Source of the DNA: Cyclobacterium salsum
GTDB lineage: Bacteria; Bacteroidota; Bacteroidia; Cytophagales; Cyclobacteriaceae
Direction of reading: 5' to 3'
NCBI RefSeq assembly: GCF_010119245.1
Contig: NZ_WNKG01000008.1
Location: 248,001 to 312,000, forward strand
Length of the DNA stretch: 64,000 nucleotides
The notes under the pieces were generated by a model, which did not search any database, was not told where the DNA came from, and saw only the letters and a list, made by a program, of their open reading frames with translations. The position numbers and the translations under genes were made by a program. Below are positions 42,862 through 52,375 of the stretch, piece after piece (within the stretch, counting starts at the first letter, position 1; every line of letters begins with the position of its first letter).

Positions 42862-43935
42862 TTATTCCGTTATCACCTGTACCGGTGCCTGATGTGCTAA
42901 TTGAACATTATTGCTGATAATCACCGGCTGACTGGTCAGCAGACCGTCGAGAATTTCCATTTCCCTGCCGTTATCCTTGCCTACTTCCACGTAATTCCAT
43001 ATTGCTTCATTGTTTTCGATGGTAAAAACTACCGGCCTGCCGGATCGGTATACCACTGCCTCTTTAGGAACTACCAAACTATTGTTTTGTGGGGAACGAA
43101 TGATTGCTCGGGCATTCATTCCGGGTAGCAGGCTTCCCCCCTGTTGAAGATTCAGGGTTACCTGGACCAGGCCGTTTTCATCTACTTTTGGATTGATGCT
43201 ACCCACCGTTCCGGAAATACCCTCTCCGGAACCCGACACCGGATACACCTCCGCCTTTTGGCCTTTGCGGATAAAGGAAATATCGGATTCCAGCACTTTC
43301 ACCTTCATCTCCAGCAGGTCGGTGCTGAGCAGCAGGCATACTTCATCCCCGGCATTCACCAGGCTTCCCTTTTTTAATTGTAAATCGGCTATGGCTCCAG
43401 CGATGGGTGCCTTGATTTCCGTTTTTTCCAAATTCCGTTCCGCCTCTCTCACGGCAATCTGTGCAGACAAAAGGCCACTGGATGCCTTCCAAAATTCATC
43501 CCGTTCCGAACTTTCCAGGGAGTCCATGATAGTCGTTTCTACATCTGCGGCAATGCGACGGCTCTGGTACTCTGCGGTAGCAGACCGGAGATCCACCTGT
43601 GCCCTTTCCCATTCCATTTGACTGTCCGTTTTGTCCAGGCGGGCCAGAATTTGTCCGGCCTGCACCTTTTGCCCCTCTTCTACCTGAAGCTCGATCAGGT
43701 AGCCCGGCCGCTCTACGATCACCATTACCTCATTGGCTGCTTCGATTTTGCCGGTAGCATTGATCAGGTAATCAAACGACTTGGTTTCCGATTGACTCAC
43801 CATCACCGAGGTGGCCTGTACTTCATCCCGGAAAGTTTCCATGGGAATCTCCTCATTGGATTCTTCCGGCTCTCCGCAGGAAAAAAAAACCAGATTAAGG
43901 CAAAATAATGCAATGACAAAAGCGGAACGTTTCAT
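42862..43935 (-). CDS. Periplasmic adaptor (membrane fusion protein) of the RND pump
   Basis: A 357-residue lipoprotein adaptor. The lipobox region is LNLVFFSC (lipid Cys about residue 20). The lipoyl/biotinyl-like and hairpin region is seen in IVERPGYLIELQVEEGQKVQ and GQILARLDKTDSQMEWERAQ. The beta-barrel and membrane-proximal parts follow, with SLLPGMNARAIIRSPQNNSL. It joins the RND permease to an outer-membrane channel. It is the first gene of the operon and the permease begins 3 bp after its stop. Length and order are normal. A long AT-rich upstream region may hold the promoter. Confidence 0.95.
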   Translation of the reverse strand: MKRSAFVIALFCLNLVFFSCGEPEESNEEIPMETFRDEVQATSVMVSQSETKSFDYLINATGKIEAANEVMVIVERPGYLIELQVEEGQKVQAGQILARLDKTDSQMEWERAQVDLRSATAEYQSRRIAADVETTIMDSLESSERDEFWKASSGLLSAQIAVREAERNLEKTEIKAPIAGAIADLQLKKGSLVNAGDEVCLLLSTDLLEMKVKVLESDISFIRKGQKAEVYPVSGSGEGISGTVGSINPKVDENGLVQVTLNLQQGGSLLPGMNARAIIRSPQNNSLVVPKEAVVYRSGRPVVFTIENNEAIWNYVEVGKDNGREMEILDGLLTSQPVIISNNVQLAHQAPVQVITE

Positions 43936-44045
43936 TTTAGCAGGAGTTAATTAATGGATTGATTCCCAGTCCACATCAAGTGAATGGGTTAAATAACTAA
44001 TTAATTAAATTAGCTCCAAATTTTTTAAGGAAATTTTAAAAAAAA

Positions 44046-44070
44046 ACAGGACCGATGTTATCAGTCCTGT
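44046..44070 (-). terminator. Terminator downstream of the first SulP gene
   Basis: ACAGGAC (44046-44052) pairs with GTCCTGT (44064-44070) and the stem continues inward with GAT/ATC after one mismatch. On the minus strand a run of nine T residues follows. It ends the SulP transcript about 125 bp past the stop. Confidence 0.8.
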
Positions 44071-44195
44071 CTTATCATTGACCATGAGACCCGGGCCTTG
44101 CCTGACTAGCGTCAGGGATGATGCACCAGGAGCTGCTTGCTTGTCTGCCCCTTTTTACTTACAAAAAAATGGCGAAAAAAAACGCCCTTCACGGC

Positions 44196-45809
44196 TCAAC
44201 TATTTACTGATTTTTCCTGTTCCAGGATGATTTTGAAACTGGCATCGTCTTCCGTGTAATTCACATTGATGATCTTTTCTGCCTTGGAGAGCAATACACG
44301 ACTGCTGTTATTTAAGTGTCGGATGTAAACGGTCTTGCCCAGCTTCTCGTACCGCTCGGTTACCTTATGGATGGCATCAATACCCGAGTGATCCACGATG
44401 CGACTTTCCTTAAAATCGATTATAATTTCCTCAGGATCTCCCAAAGGATCAAATTTCTGCCCAAAGGTCATGGCAGAACCAAAAAACAAGGGACCGTAAA
44501 TTTCGTAATGTTTAACACCATTTTCATCCAAAAACTTTCTGGCCCGAATCATTTTGGAATTTTCCCAGGCAAATACCAGGGCAGCGATAATCACACCGAT
44601 TAAAACGGCCAGGGCCAAATTGTGCAGCAGGACGGTGACCAGGGTGACCAACACCATCACCAACACATCGGATTTGGGGACTTTACGGAAGACCCGCAGC
44701 GATGCCCATTCAAAGGTCCCAATCGCCACCATAAACATCAGCCCTACCAAAGCGGCCATGGGCACCATTTCAATATAAGTAGATAGAAACAGGATAAATA
44801 CCAGCAAGCCTACTGCCGCCACGATGCCGGATATCCGGTTTCGCCCGCCGGCATTGACATTGATCAGCGACTGGCCGATCATGGCACAGCCCCCCATGCC
44901 CCCAAAAAAACCGGTGGTTACATTGGCAATTCCCTGGGCCACGCATTCTTTATTGCCATGTCCCCGGGTTTCGGTGATTTCGTCAATCAGGGTCAGGGTC
45001 AGCAGGCTTTCAATCAGCCCTACGCCTGCCATGATAGCTGAATAAGGTAAAATGATCAGTAGGGTTTCCAAACTGATCGGTACCATGGGAAGGTGAAATT
45101 CCGGTAAGCCACCACTAATGGAGGCAAGGTCACCGACCGTTCGGGTATCTATTCCTCCAAAGATAACCAAAAGGCTTACAACCAATATAGCTACTAAAGC
45201 AGAAGGAACAGCCCTGGTTAATTTGGGTAAAAACTTTATTATAACCATGGTTAAAAACACCAACCCTAACATTAGGTACAGCGGCGTGCCACTCATCCAT
45301 TCCAGCGTTCCGGCGGCGGTTACTTCCTTAAACTGGTCCAACTGGGACATGGCGATGACGATGGCCAGGCCATTGACAAATCCAAACATCACTGGATGGG
45401 GTACCAAGCGGATTAATTTTCCCAGCTTTAATACCCCCACCAATATTTGGATAAGGCCCATCAACACCACGGCTGCAAATAAGTACTCTACCCCGTGTTG
45501 TGCGATCAGTGCTACCACCACCACTGCAATGGCTCCGGTAGCTCCTGAGATCATTCCGGGCCTTCCTCCCAAAATGGAAGTAATCAAGCCAATAATAAAT
45601 GCCGTATACAGCCCCACCAAAGGACTCACTCCGGCAATCAATGAAAAAGCTACCGCCTCTGGCACCAGCGCCAGGGCTACCGTCAGGCCGGAAAGCACCT
45701 CATCCTTCAGATTTGCCTCCTTGGGCATAAATAATCGGTAAAATGTTTGCGTCATCGTTCGTCTGATTAAAGATTTTCCTAATCGCCTCTGCTTAAAAAT
45801 TGAGGTCAA
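44196..45809 (-). CDS. SulP family anion transporter with STAS domain
   Basis: A 537-residue membrane transporter of the SLC26/SulP family. It has about 12 hydrophobic segments, with the conserved early motif near GLTVALALVPEAVAFSLIAG and the signature around GFFGGMGGCAMIGQSLINVN. A C-terminal STAS domain (about 440-530) contains the motif EEIIIDFKESRIVDHSGIDA. Family members carry sulfate, bicarbonate or other anions. The first 18 residues look unusual, so the true start may be the ATG near 45755. It is divergent from a second SulP gene, with a 522-bp gap between. The substrate is not determined. Confidence 0.9.
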   Translation of the reverse strand: MTSIFKQRRLGKSLIRRTMTQTFYRLFMPKEANLKDEVLSGLTVALALVPEAVAFSLIAGVSPLVGLYTAFIIGLITSILGGRPGMISGATGAIAVVVVALIAQHGVEYLFAAVVLMGLIQILVGVLKLGKLIRLVPHPVMFGFVNGLAIVIAMSQLDQFKEVTAAGTLEWMSGTPLYLMLGLVFLTMVIIKFLPKLTRAVPSALVAILVVSLLVIFGGIDTRTVGDLASISGGLPEFHLPMVPISLETLLIILPYSAIMAGVGLIESLLTLTLIDEITETRGHGNKECVAQGIANVTTGFFGGMGGCAMIGQSLINVNAGGRNRISGIVAAVGLLVFILFLSTYIEMVPMAALVGLMFMVAIGTFEWASLRVFRKVPKSDVLVMVLVTLVTVLLHNLALAVLIGVIIAALVFAWENSKMIRARKFLDENGVKHYEIYGPLFFGSAMTFGQKFDPLGDPEEIIIDFKESRIVDHSGIDAIHKVTERYEKLGKTVYIRHLNNSSRVLLSKAEKIINVNYTEDDASFKIILEQEKSVNS

Positions 45810-46331
45810 TCGGCACTAAATTTGGCTATCCCAGGCGAGAATTAAGGTGCAAATATAATTTATTTTTTAACAGATTCGAAATAAAATTTTGATAATTAAC
45901 ACTAATTTAATGTCTTTTTTAACGATATTCTGAATACCCTCTTTTGTATTCCTCAGAAAATCAGAGAGTATTATCAACCGAGCCTGATACTATCGTTCTC
46001 ATTCTCTTACCTGTCTATTTGCAAGGTTTAAAGCATAAGCAGAAAAACCTTCCGTCAGGTATTCGGATGAACCATTTTAATCGTTGATTCTCCATACGGA
46101 GCGGATCGGTTTTTGCTCAGAAACCAATTTTATTCTGCCTCCTCAAAATAAAATTGCTATATTTGCTGACTCTTTAAAAAAAACCAACCAATGTAAAAAC
46201 TATTTTCTTTTTCCAATGGTGGGCTCCCTATTCCGAACCCTCCATGCATGGTTTTTTTATCCACCTGCCCTTTTCCCTAACAAAAGGACATCACCTATCC
46301 CCTTTCACTGTAGGAATCAAGTTTCTATTTT
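45810..46331. other. Divergent regulatory gap between two SulP genes
   Basis: This 522-bp gap serves two outward-facing transporter genes. A TATATTTG element at 46158-46165 matches the Bacteroidota -7 consensus TAnnTTTG on the plus strand, but I see no well-spaced -33 TTTG. A long AT-rich tract lies near 45850-45950. No gene or structured RNA is supported. Confidence 0.45.
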
Positions 46332-47909
46332 ATGGTACAGAACAAAGCCTCCAAAAGACAACATTTTAAGACGGACCTCTCAGCTGGATTAGTCGTTTTT
46401 CTCATTGCCCTTCCTCTTTGCCTTGGTATTTCACTTGCCTCAGGGGCTCCGTTATTTGCGGGAATTATTTCCGGAATAATAGGCGGTATCCTGGTTGGAT
46501 TTGTAAGTAAATCCAATATCAACGTAAGCGGTCCGGCCGCCAGTGTGGCATTGGTCGTACTCACGGCCATCCAAACCCTGGGAAGTTACCAGGCCGTATT
46601 GCTGGCGGTTGTCCTTGCCGGGGTCATTCAAATCGCTCTGGGATATATGAAAGCAGGAACCGTGGCCTACTTTTTCCCCAATGCCATGATTAAAGGCATT
46701 TTGGCTTCCATAGGCCTGGTGCTGATTTTAAAACAAATTCCGCATGCCTTAGGTATCGATCAGGTTTTTGAAGGAATGGAAAGTTTTTCTCAAAACGATG
46801 GCAAAAATACCTTTACCGAAATCATTTACGTACTCCAAAACATCGGCTGGGGTGCCACCATCATTACCCTCGTTTCGCTGGCAATCATCATCAGTTGGGA
46901 TCAACCCAAGCTTAAAAAGTACCCCTTCTTTCGGTTTTTTCCTTCTGCATTGACGGCGGTAATTACCAGCATCTTAATCAATGAATGGGTCTACAAAAGC
47001 TTCTTCCCGCAGCTTACCCTCAGTACCGAACACCTGGTCACCTTGCCGGTCGCTTCCGATTTTATGGACTTTTTTAATTTTTTCAGTTTTCCTGATTTTT
47101 CCCAAATAAGCAATCCCGAGATTCTGACAATTGCCTTAAGCATTGCCTTTATCGCCAGTTTGGAGTCGCTGCTCAGCACGGAGGCAGGAGATAAACTGGA
47201 CCCCTACAAACGAAAAACCTCCACCAATACGGAATTAAAGGCACAGGGTATCGGCAATATTGTGGCCGGTTTGGTAGGTGGACTTCCTATCACGGCAGTT
47301 ATTGTGCGAACCTCTGCCAATGTAAATTCCGGTGGACGAACCCAAACAGCCACCATTACCCACGGAGTGCTGATGTTGATCTGCGTGGCTTTCATTCCGG
47401 GAATATTGAATAAGATTCCGCTAGCTTCCTTATCTGCCGTTTTATTCGTTGTGGGATACAAATTGACCAGCTACCCCATTTACAAGAATGTCTTTAAACA
47501 GGGAAAAAAACAATTCCTACCCTTTATCATTACCATATTAGTCGTAATGTTTTCAGACTTAATCACCGGAATTCTCGTGGGAGGAACCGTAGCTGTTTTC
47601 TTTGTTTTGAGGGATAATTACAAAAATGCCTATCTTTATAACAAGGTAAGTAAAGAAGGTGAGAACAAAACCGTGGTGAACCTGGCCGAGGAAGTTACTT
47701 TCCTGAACAAAGCCGACATCATGCTGTTTTTGGACCACCTTCCGGAAAAGCATGAAGTGGTCATCGACGGTTCCAGGTCTGTCTTTATTCATCCGGATAT
47801 ATATGATATTCTGGAAGACTTTAAGCACACGGCCGCCTATAAAGATATAAAATTAACCACCATCGGGCTGGACAACCGAAGCAAAACGAAAAGTTTCTGG
47901 AAAAACTAA
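46332..47909 (+). CDS. SulP family permease (second copy), possible bicarbonate/sulfate carrier
   Basis: A 525-residue SulP-type membrane protein with the conserved early block GLVVFLIALPLCLGISLASG and the later PITAVIVRTSANVNSGGRTQ. About 12 hydrophobic segments are visible. The C-terminal end (FLNKADIMLFLDHLPEKHEV, then IDGSRSVFIHPDIYDILEDF) is STAS-like but lacks a clear canonical motif. In Bacteroidota such permeases are often next to carbonic anhydrase, which is absent here. A small DksA-type gene follows 52 bp later. Whether it moves bicarbonate, sulfate or something else is unknown. Confidence 0.9.
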   Translation: MVQNKASKRQHFKTDLSAGLVVFLIALPLCLGISLASGAPLFAGIISGIIGGILVGFVSKSNINVSGPAASVALVVLTAIQTLGSYQAVLLAVVLAGVIQIALGYMKAGTVAYFFPNAMIKGILASIGLVLILKQIPHALGIDQVFEGMESFSQNDGKNTFTEIIYVLQNIGWGATIITLVSLAIIISWDQPKLKKYPFFRFFPSALTAVITSILINEWVYKSFFPQLTLSTEHLVTLPVASDFMDFFNFFSFPDFSQISNPEILTIALSIAFIASLESLLSTEAGDKLDPYKRKTSTNTELKAQGIGNIVAGLVGGLPITAVIVRTSANVNSGGRTQTATITHGVLMLICVAFIPGILNKIPLASLSAVLFVVGYKLTSYPIYKNVFKQGKKQFLPFIITILVVMFSDLITGILVGGTVAVFFVLRDNYKNAYLYNKVSKEGENKTVVNLAEEVTFLNKADIMLFLDHLPEKHEVVIDGSRSVFIHPDIYDILEDFKHTAAYKDIKLTTIGLDNRSKTKSFWKN

Positions 47910-47961
47910 GCTACCACTAATAGTTATTAACAGTACAGGTAATTAAAACCAAAAACCAGGT

Positions 47962-48300
47962 ATGGAATCCAACTCCGACGAAAGCCTACGGGAGCTTTTC
48001 CTGGGTAAAATACAGGAACTGGAAGAAGAAATCCGTAATTTAAAGGAAATGACCCGCCCCCAGGGACTGGATAGTGCCATTGGCAGGGTTAGCCGCATGG
48101 ACTACATCAATAATAAATCCATAAACGAGGCCCAAATCCTGAAAATCCAGAAAAAAATCAAGGGATTGCAGCATTGGCTGGGAAAATTAGGTACCGCGGC
48201 TTTTGGCAAATGCATCCGCTGCGGAGAACCCATCAATCATAACCGATTATTATTGGTACCAGAAAGCCCCCATTGCATTCGCTGTGCTTCCAGGCCATAG
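47962..48300 (+). CDS. TraR/DksA-type zinc finger protein
   Basis: A 112-residue protein with a charged coiled-coil N-terminus (about 1-70, EELEEEIRNLKEMTRP) and a C-terminal C4 zinc finger: CIRCGEPINHNRLLLVPESP followed by HCIRCASRP. Proteins of the DksA/TraR group bind the secondary channel of RNA polymerase. Here the two Cys pairs are complete and the coiled coil is short, as in the smaller members. The acidic tip DxxDxA is not clearly seen, so a polymerase role is not certain. It follows the second SulP gene by 52 bp and may share its transcript. Confidence 0.8.
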   Translation: MESNSDESLRELFLGKIQELEEEIRNLKEMTRPQGLDSAIGRVSRMDYINNKSINEAQILKIQKKIKGLQHWLGKLGTAAFGKCIRCGEPINHNRLLLVPESPHCIRCASRP

Positions 48301-48477
48301 AGCTTTTAGTAAATGGCAAAGGATTCCCAATCGGTACCATTTAATCAGGCTGAGAAAGTTCTCGGTAATAACTAACCGCTAATCAGCACGAGTCCAAATC
48401 CCACTTTCAAAGGACTGGAGGATTTCAGAACGAGTCAGTATATAAATCGAACGGAGGTTTATACCAATTTAATCATC

Positions 48478-49374
48478 TCATTTTGCATCCGGTTTCCCGG
48501 AAACATATTCAAAAACCAATCGACTTATCTGCGCAATGGTCTCCTTCCCTGCCGCCACATCCGCCAGATTTTTACTCAAAATCACCAACACATAGCGGTT
48601 CCCATTGGGCAATTCCAATATGGCCGCATCGTGTTGCACCCCTGTAATGGATCCCGTTTTATGCGCAATTTTAACATCTGCAGGAAGTAATTTGGGAATC
48701 AGGTCCTTAAAGTACTGGTCGGAGAGTATCGTTACCATTTCTTCGGAACCCTCCACGTTACCAAGGGCTATGGCCTCCATGATCAGCATCATGTCCAGGG
48801 CAGTAGTGGTATTGCTGAGGCCTGCCTCAAAGGCCTTGAGGTCTTCCACCCCCCGCAGCACCTCAATGTCTTCCGCTCCCAACTCACGCATGGACTGGGT
48901 AACCTTTTCCGCTCCTACCAAATCGATCAGAATATTGGTGGCCAGGTTGCTGCTTTTGATAATCATTTGATACATCAACTCATAGATCGTCGTTTTCTCA
49001 CCGATCCTTTCATAAAGACCTTCCTGGCTGTCCACCCCCAAATCCATGCTAAAAGGGCTGCCGTCTACAATGCTGGTGAATTCATTGACAATGAGAATGG
49101 AATCCTGCAAATCAAACTTTCCCGCCCCGGCCTGTTTAAAAAGCTCGATCATCACCGGGGTTTTCATGGTGCTGGCCGCGTGAAACACTTCTTTTTCATT
49201 GATAAGTAATTCCCTACCCGAATCATCCAGCATCCTGAACGCCATTCCAAAATCACCTTCCGTGGCTTGCATTAAGGACAGAATGCCTTCTTCCAAGGCC
49301 TCCAATCCGGATTTATCCCTGGCACCGGAGCAGGCAATCAGAATGCATAGGGGCAATAGCAAAATTACTTTCAT
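48478..49374 (-). CDS. Class A beta-lactamase-like lipoprotein
   Basis: A 298-residue lipoprotein (lipobox LIAC, Cys 15) of the serine beta-lactamase/transpeptidase-like fold. The SxxK motif is S68-K71 (FHAASTMKTPV). The SDN-equivalent is SSN at 141-143 (IIKSSNLATNIL). The KTG motif is KTG at 239-241 (AHKTGSITGVQ). The omega loop differs from true class A enzymes: instead of R-x-E-P-x-L-N it reads RGVEDLKAFEAGLSNTTTAL, so the position of the deacylating Glu is not clear. It could be a working beta-lactamase, a relative with another role, or a weak one. It converges with the DksA-type gene. Confidence in the fold is high; in the activity, moderate. Confidence 0.75.
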   Translation of the reverse strand: MKVILLLPLCILIACSGARDKSGLEALEEGILSLMQATEGDFGMAFRMLDDSGRELLINEKEVFHAASTMKTPVMIELFKQAGAGKFDLQDSILIVNEFTSIVDGSPFSMDLGVDSQEGLYERIGEKTTIYELMYQMIIKSSNLATNILIDLVGAEKVTQSMRELGAEDIEVLRGVEDLKAFEAGLSNTTTALDMMLIMEAIALGNVEGSEEMVTILSDQYFKDLIPKLLPADVKIAHKTGSITGVQHDAAILELPNGNRYVLVILSKNLADVAAGKETIAQISRLVFEYVSGKPDAK

Positions 49375-49398
49375 CGATTAAAGTGGTTAAGGTGTCGC

Positions 49399-50859
49399 TT
49401 ACATTAATAACATGACCCAGGCCATTACGGCCAAAAAAGCAATTATCGGTCCCAGAAAGATAAAAAATAATCCACCGGAACGGAAATCTTTTTGTTCCAC
49501 CATTCCAGTGGCGTAAGCAATGGCATTAGCAGGCGTAGAAACAGGTAGTAACAAGGAGCAGGAGCAGCTAATGGCCACCATCACCGGCCCGGCAATACCG
49601 TAAATTCCAGGGAGTGCCAAACTCAATGGAACCAATATGGAAGCAGCCGCCGTGTTACTCATGACATTGGAAAGCAAAACGGCTACCAGGCAAAAGACAA
49701 TGGCAATCAGCATGTTTGGCAAAGGCAGGGCGTTGATTTTTTGCATGACGATTTCTGCCAGGCCCACCTCCACCAGGGCAATGCCCAATGCCAGGCCGCC
49801 CGCTACCAACATCAGCGTGTCCCAGGGAAGGCTTCGAACATGTTCGGAGTGAATGACCTGGGTCATGGTCAGCAGGACAATGGGAATGGCAGAAGTAGCC
49901 GCAACGGGGATTCCGTGCAATGCCTCTGTCAACCACATCAGCACGGTCACCACCAGGGTAAAAATAACCGCATTTTTCTCAAACCGCTTCACTTCCCCCT
50001 GTCCTTTGGGCAGAAGGGATAAATCCAGGTTGACATCTGAAAAATCATGGATTTTGCAAAGAAATTTCCAAAACAGCCACACCAGCAATAAACCGGTCGG
50101 AAATCCTACTACCATCCAGTCCACAAAGGTAATGCTAATCCCCTTTTCCTGAAGTGCTCCCACGGCGATGGCATTCGGAGTACTTCCAATAATAGTACCA
50201 ATCCCCCCTACCGAAGCAGCCGCAGGGATGGCCGTCAATAATGCTTTCCCATAGGGAGATTTTTTACCGATTAGTTGTACCAGCGGAATGATCGACGAAA
50301 TCATCATCGCCGTCGTCGCTGTATTGGACATGATCATGCTGGCGATGGCCGTGGTCATCATCAAGCCCAGTAAAAGCCCTTCCGGCTTTTGTCCAAACCG
50401 CTTGACCGTAAATCGGAACAGTTGCCGGTCCAGCTCTACCAGACTCATGCCTTTGGCCAGAAAGAAACCCCCCAGTAGTAGCCAAATAACATTACTGGTC
50501 CAGGTACTCACATAAAGATCCGGAGGCATGGTCTTTTCGAAAAACCAATCGGTACTAAACCCCGTCAGCAATGCCGCAATGATAAAAATACCGACGGCAA
50601 AGGGAGGCATGGCCTCCGTAATCCACAAGCCGATCGCAAGAATACTGATGAAGAATACAAAATTAACCTGGGGATCGTACCCGATTTTCCTGAAAAAATA
50701 GGATATCAACAGGGCCAGCAGAAAATTCCCAAGAAAAGAAGAGGTGCTGAACACCCAATTCAGCTTGAGTTTCCGATAGAGTCTCCGTGCTGCACTTCTT
50801 GAATCGGAATAATACATGTGCTGTTCAGTTATAAATAAAAAAAAAAATCGGTAAGACAA
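49399..50859 (-). CDS. DASS/SLC13 family sodium-coupled anion symporter
   Basis: A 486-residue inner-membrane carrier of the divalent anion:Na+ symporter family (dicarboxylates, sulfate). Both SNT hallmark motifs are present: SMIMSNTATTAMMISSIIPL in the first half and LLSNVMSNTAAASILVPLSL in the second. About 11-13 hydrophobic segments are visible and the length is typical. The annotated start may be upstream of the true one: the residues before MYYSDSRSAARRLYRKLK look unlike the family, and the ATG near 50817 is a good alternative. It lies 24 bp after the beta-lactamase-like gene's start, on the same strand. The substrate cannot be told here. Confidence 0.9.
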   Translation of the reverse strand: MSYRFFFLFITEQHMYYSDSRSAARRLYRKLKLNWVFSTSSFLGNFLLALLISYFFRKIGYDPQVNFVFFISILAIGLWITEAMPPFAVGIFIIAALLTGFSTDWFFEKTMPPDLYVSTWTSNVIWLLLGGFFLAKGMSLVELDRQLFRFTVKRFGQKPEGLLLGLMMTTAIASMIMSNTATTAMMISSIIPLVQLIGKKSPYGKALLTAIPAAASVGGIGTIIGSTPNAIAVGALQEKGISITFVDWMVVGFPTGLLLVWLFWKFLCKIHDFSDVNLDLSLLPKGQGEVKRFEKNAVIFTLVVTVLMWLTEALHGIPVAATSAIPIVLLTMTQVIHSEHVRSLPWDTLMLVAGGLALGIALVEVGLAEIVMQKINALPLPNMLIAIVFCLVAVLLSNVMSNTAAASILVPLSLALPGIYGIAGPVMVAISCSCSLLLPVSTPANAIAYATGMVEQKDFRSGGLFFIFLGPIIAFLAVMAWVMLLM

Positions 50860-51022
50860 AATGCATTCTCTACAGTCAGAAGGACCATTATCTTCTGTCT
50901 ATAACCGAAGCAAGTTAACCATTTTTTAAAAAAGTCAGCATCCCGGTGATCCAAAATGTCCCGGCAGTTCGTAATTCCTTCCAACTAAGAAAAAGTGTTA
51001 AACTGCTAAATTTTAATTGACC

Positions 51023-52042
51023 ATGAAAAAGTATTGGAATGTAACGAAAAAAATGAGTTTGGGAATAATGGTAGCCGGACTGGGGCTCTTTACGGCCTGC
51101 AACGATGATCCGGAACCGGAAATGCCTTTTACTCCAGGCATGGAAACCTATGACTACGGATTCAACGAGGGGCAATTGCTGGACAATCCAGCCACGGCCT
51201 ACAATGGAGATGGAGAAGGGGATCATCCGAGAAACCTATCCGCCCAACTGGAAATCACAGAAATGGAAAACGGCAATGCCGAAGTGACCATCCGCCTGGA
51301 AAACGGACTGGATGGCATGCAGTATCCGGTGCATGTACATGATGCGGCAGATCCCAGCACCACTCCCAATGGTACTCCTTATAATGAAACACCTAATGGA
51401 GATATTTTTGCCGGGATGATCAGCATAAGCAATGGCATGGGCAGCGAAAGCATGGAAACAGAGATGGACTACGACATGCTGTTAGATACCTACGAAGGCT
51501 TTCTGGTCGTACACGATCCCACCCAGGAACTAAGCACCACAGACCTGGGTACCTACCTGGTACTGGGTGTATTCGGACAGGACCTTGCAGAGGCTGAGGC
51601 AAATTTGCGTACCGAAACCTTTATGTATGACTTTAATGAGGGGCAATTGCTGGATAATACCGATCTGGCCTACGAAGGAGATCATGCCCGCGACTTAAAG
51701 GCAGAGATAATGGTGGAAGAAATGATTGATGGAACGGCCAAGATCACCATCAGCCTGATGAATACCATGGAAGGCATGACGTACATGGTACATGCGCATG
51801 ATGCTGCCGATCCTTCTACCACACCTAACGGTACTCCTTACAATGAAACCCCCAACAGCGACATTTTTGCCGGTGGCATTGAGGGCAATGGAGGAACCGT
51901 GATGGCTGAGAATGAGCTGGATATTTCTTTCAATGAATTGACAAGAGACTACGAGGGCTTTCTGGTAGTGCATGATCCCACGCAGGAAATCAGCACGGTA
52001 GATTTGACCACCTATTTGGTATTGGGCGCCTTTGCAAGATAA
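51023..52042 (+). CDS. Lipoprotein of two tandem CHRD/SOD-like domains
   Basis: A 339-residue lipoprotein (lipobox-like GLFTAC) starting at the ATG at 51023, preceded by a two-codon TTG alternative. The mature protein is two copies of one module of about 140-150 residues. Copy 1 (about 43-190) and copy 2 (about 200-339) both have YDFNEGQLLDN or YGFNEGQLLDN, then a domain with VHVHDAADPSTTPNGTPYNE or VHAHDAADPSTTPNGTPYNE, and both end near EGFLVVHDPTQE. The repeated V-H-x-H-D-A set could bind a metal, as in CHRD or Cu/Zn-SOD-like domains. It faces away from the DASS gene and is followed by a terminator. Confidence 0.85.
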   Translation: MKKYWNVTKKMSLGIMVAGLGLFTACNDDPEPEMPFTPGMETYDYGFNEGQLLDNPATAYNGDGEGDHPRNLSAQLEITEMENGNAEVTIRLENGLDGMQYPVHVHDAADPSTTPNGTPYNETPNGDIFAGMISISNGMGSESMETEMDYDMLLDTYEGFLVVHDPTQELSTTDLGTYLVLGVFGQDLAEAEANLRTETFMYDFNEGQLLDNTDLAYEGDHARDLKAEIMVEEMIDGTAKITISLMNTMEGMTYMVHAHDAADPSTTPNGTPYNETPNSDIFAGGIEGNGGTVMAENELDISFNELTRDYEGFLVVHDPTQEISTVDLTTYLVLGAFAR

Positions 52043-52069
52043 TTTTTTAATAATAAATGTTGGTCAAGA

Positions 52070-52098
52070 GGTCATGGGAGCGATTCCATGGCCTTTTT
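52070..52098 (+). terminator. Terminator of the tandem-domain lipoprotein gene
   Basis: GGTCATGG (52070-52077) pairs with CCATGGCC (52086-52093) with one G:T step, followed by a run of seven T residues. Confidence 0.8.
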
Positions 52099-52375
52099 TT
52101 GTTCGTTCTGGCAAGTAGCTGACTTGCTTTTCGGACTGACCTCCCCCGGACCCCTCGTGTTTTCAGAAGATTGAGGATGGGAATAAAAAATTATAGTTAT
52201 TGGAACCAAAGCCGCCTTTATTCAGGTTTTGGCTTGATATGTAATAGTGAAAACCCTCGGAGTCGTTTTCCTCCAGGCCCTGACCAACTTCCTTAAATGT
52301 ACCAAAATAGTACTTTAACCAGGCAAATCCTGTCCGTCTGCCAAATTGATAGCATCCAAGGTAGACACTTCGGTG
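52099..52375. other. Gap between lipoprotein and higA
   Basis: 277 bases with no supported gene. A short stem GACAC-ttcg-GTGTC (52364-52377) has a stable tetraloop and overlaps the higA stop codon. It may protect or end that transcript. Confidence 0.35.

Noticed and set aside
44091-44125. Second hairpin near 44099-44116 as an additional terminator
   Set aside because: The arms (CCTGAC/GTCAGG) are short, no T-run follows, and the stronger terminator at 44046-44070 explains transcript end.
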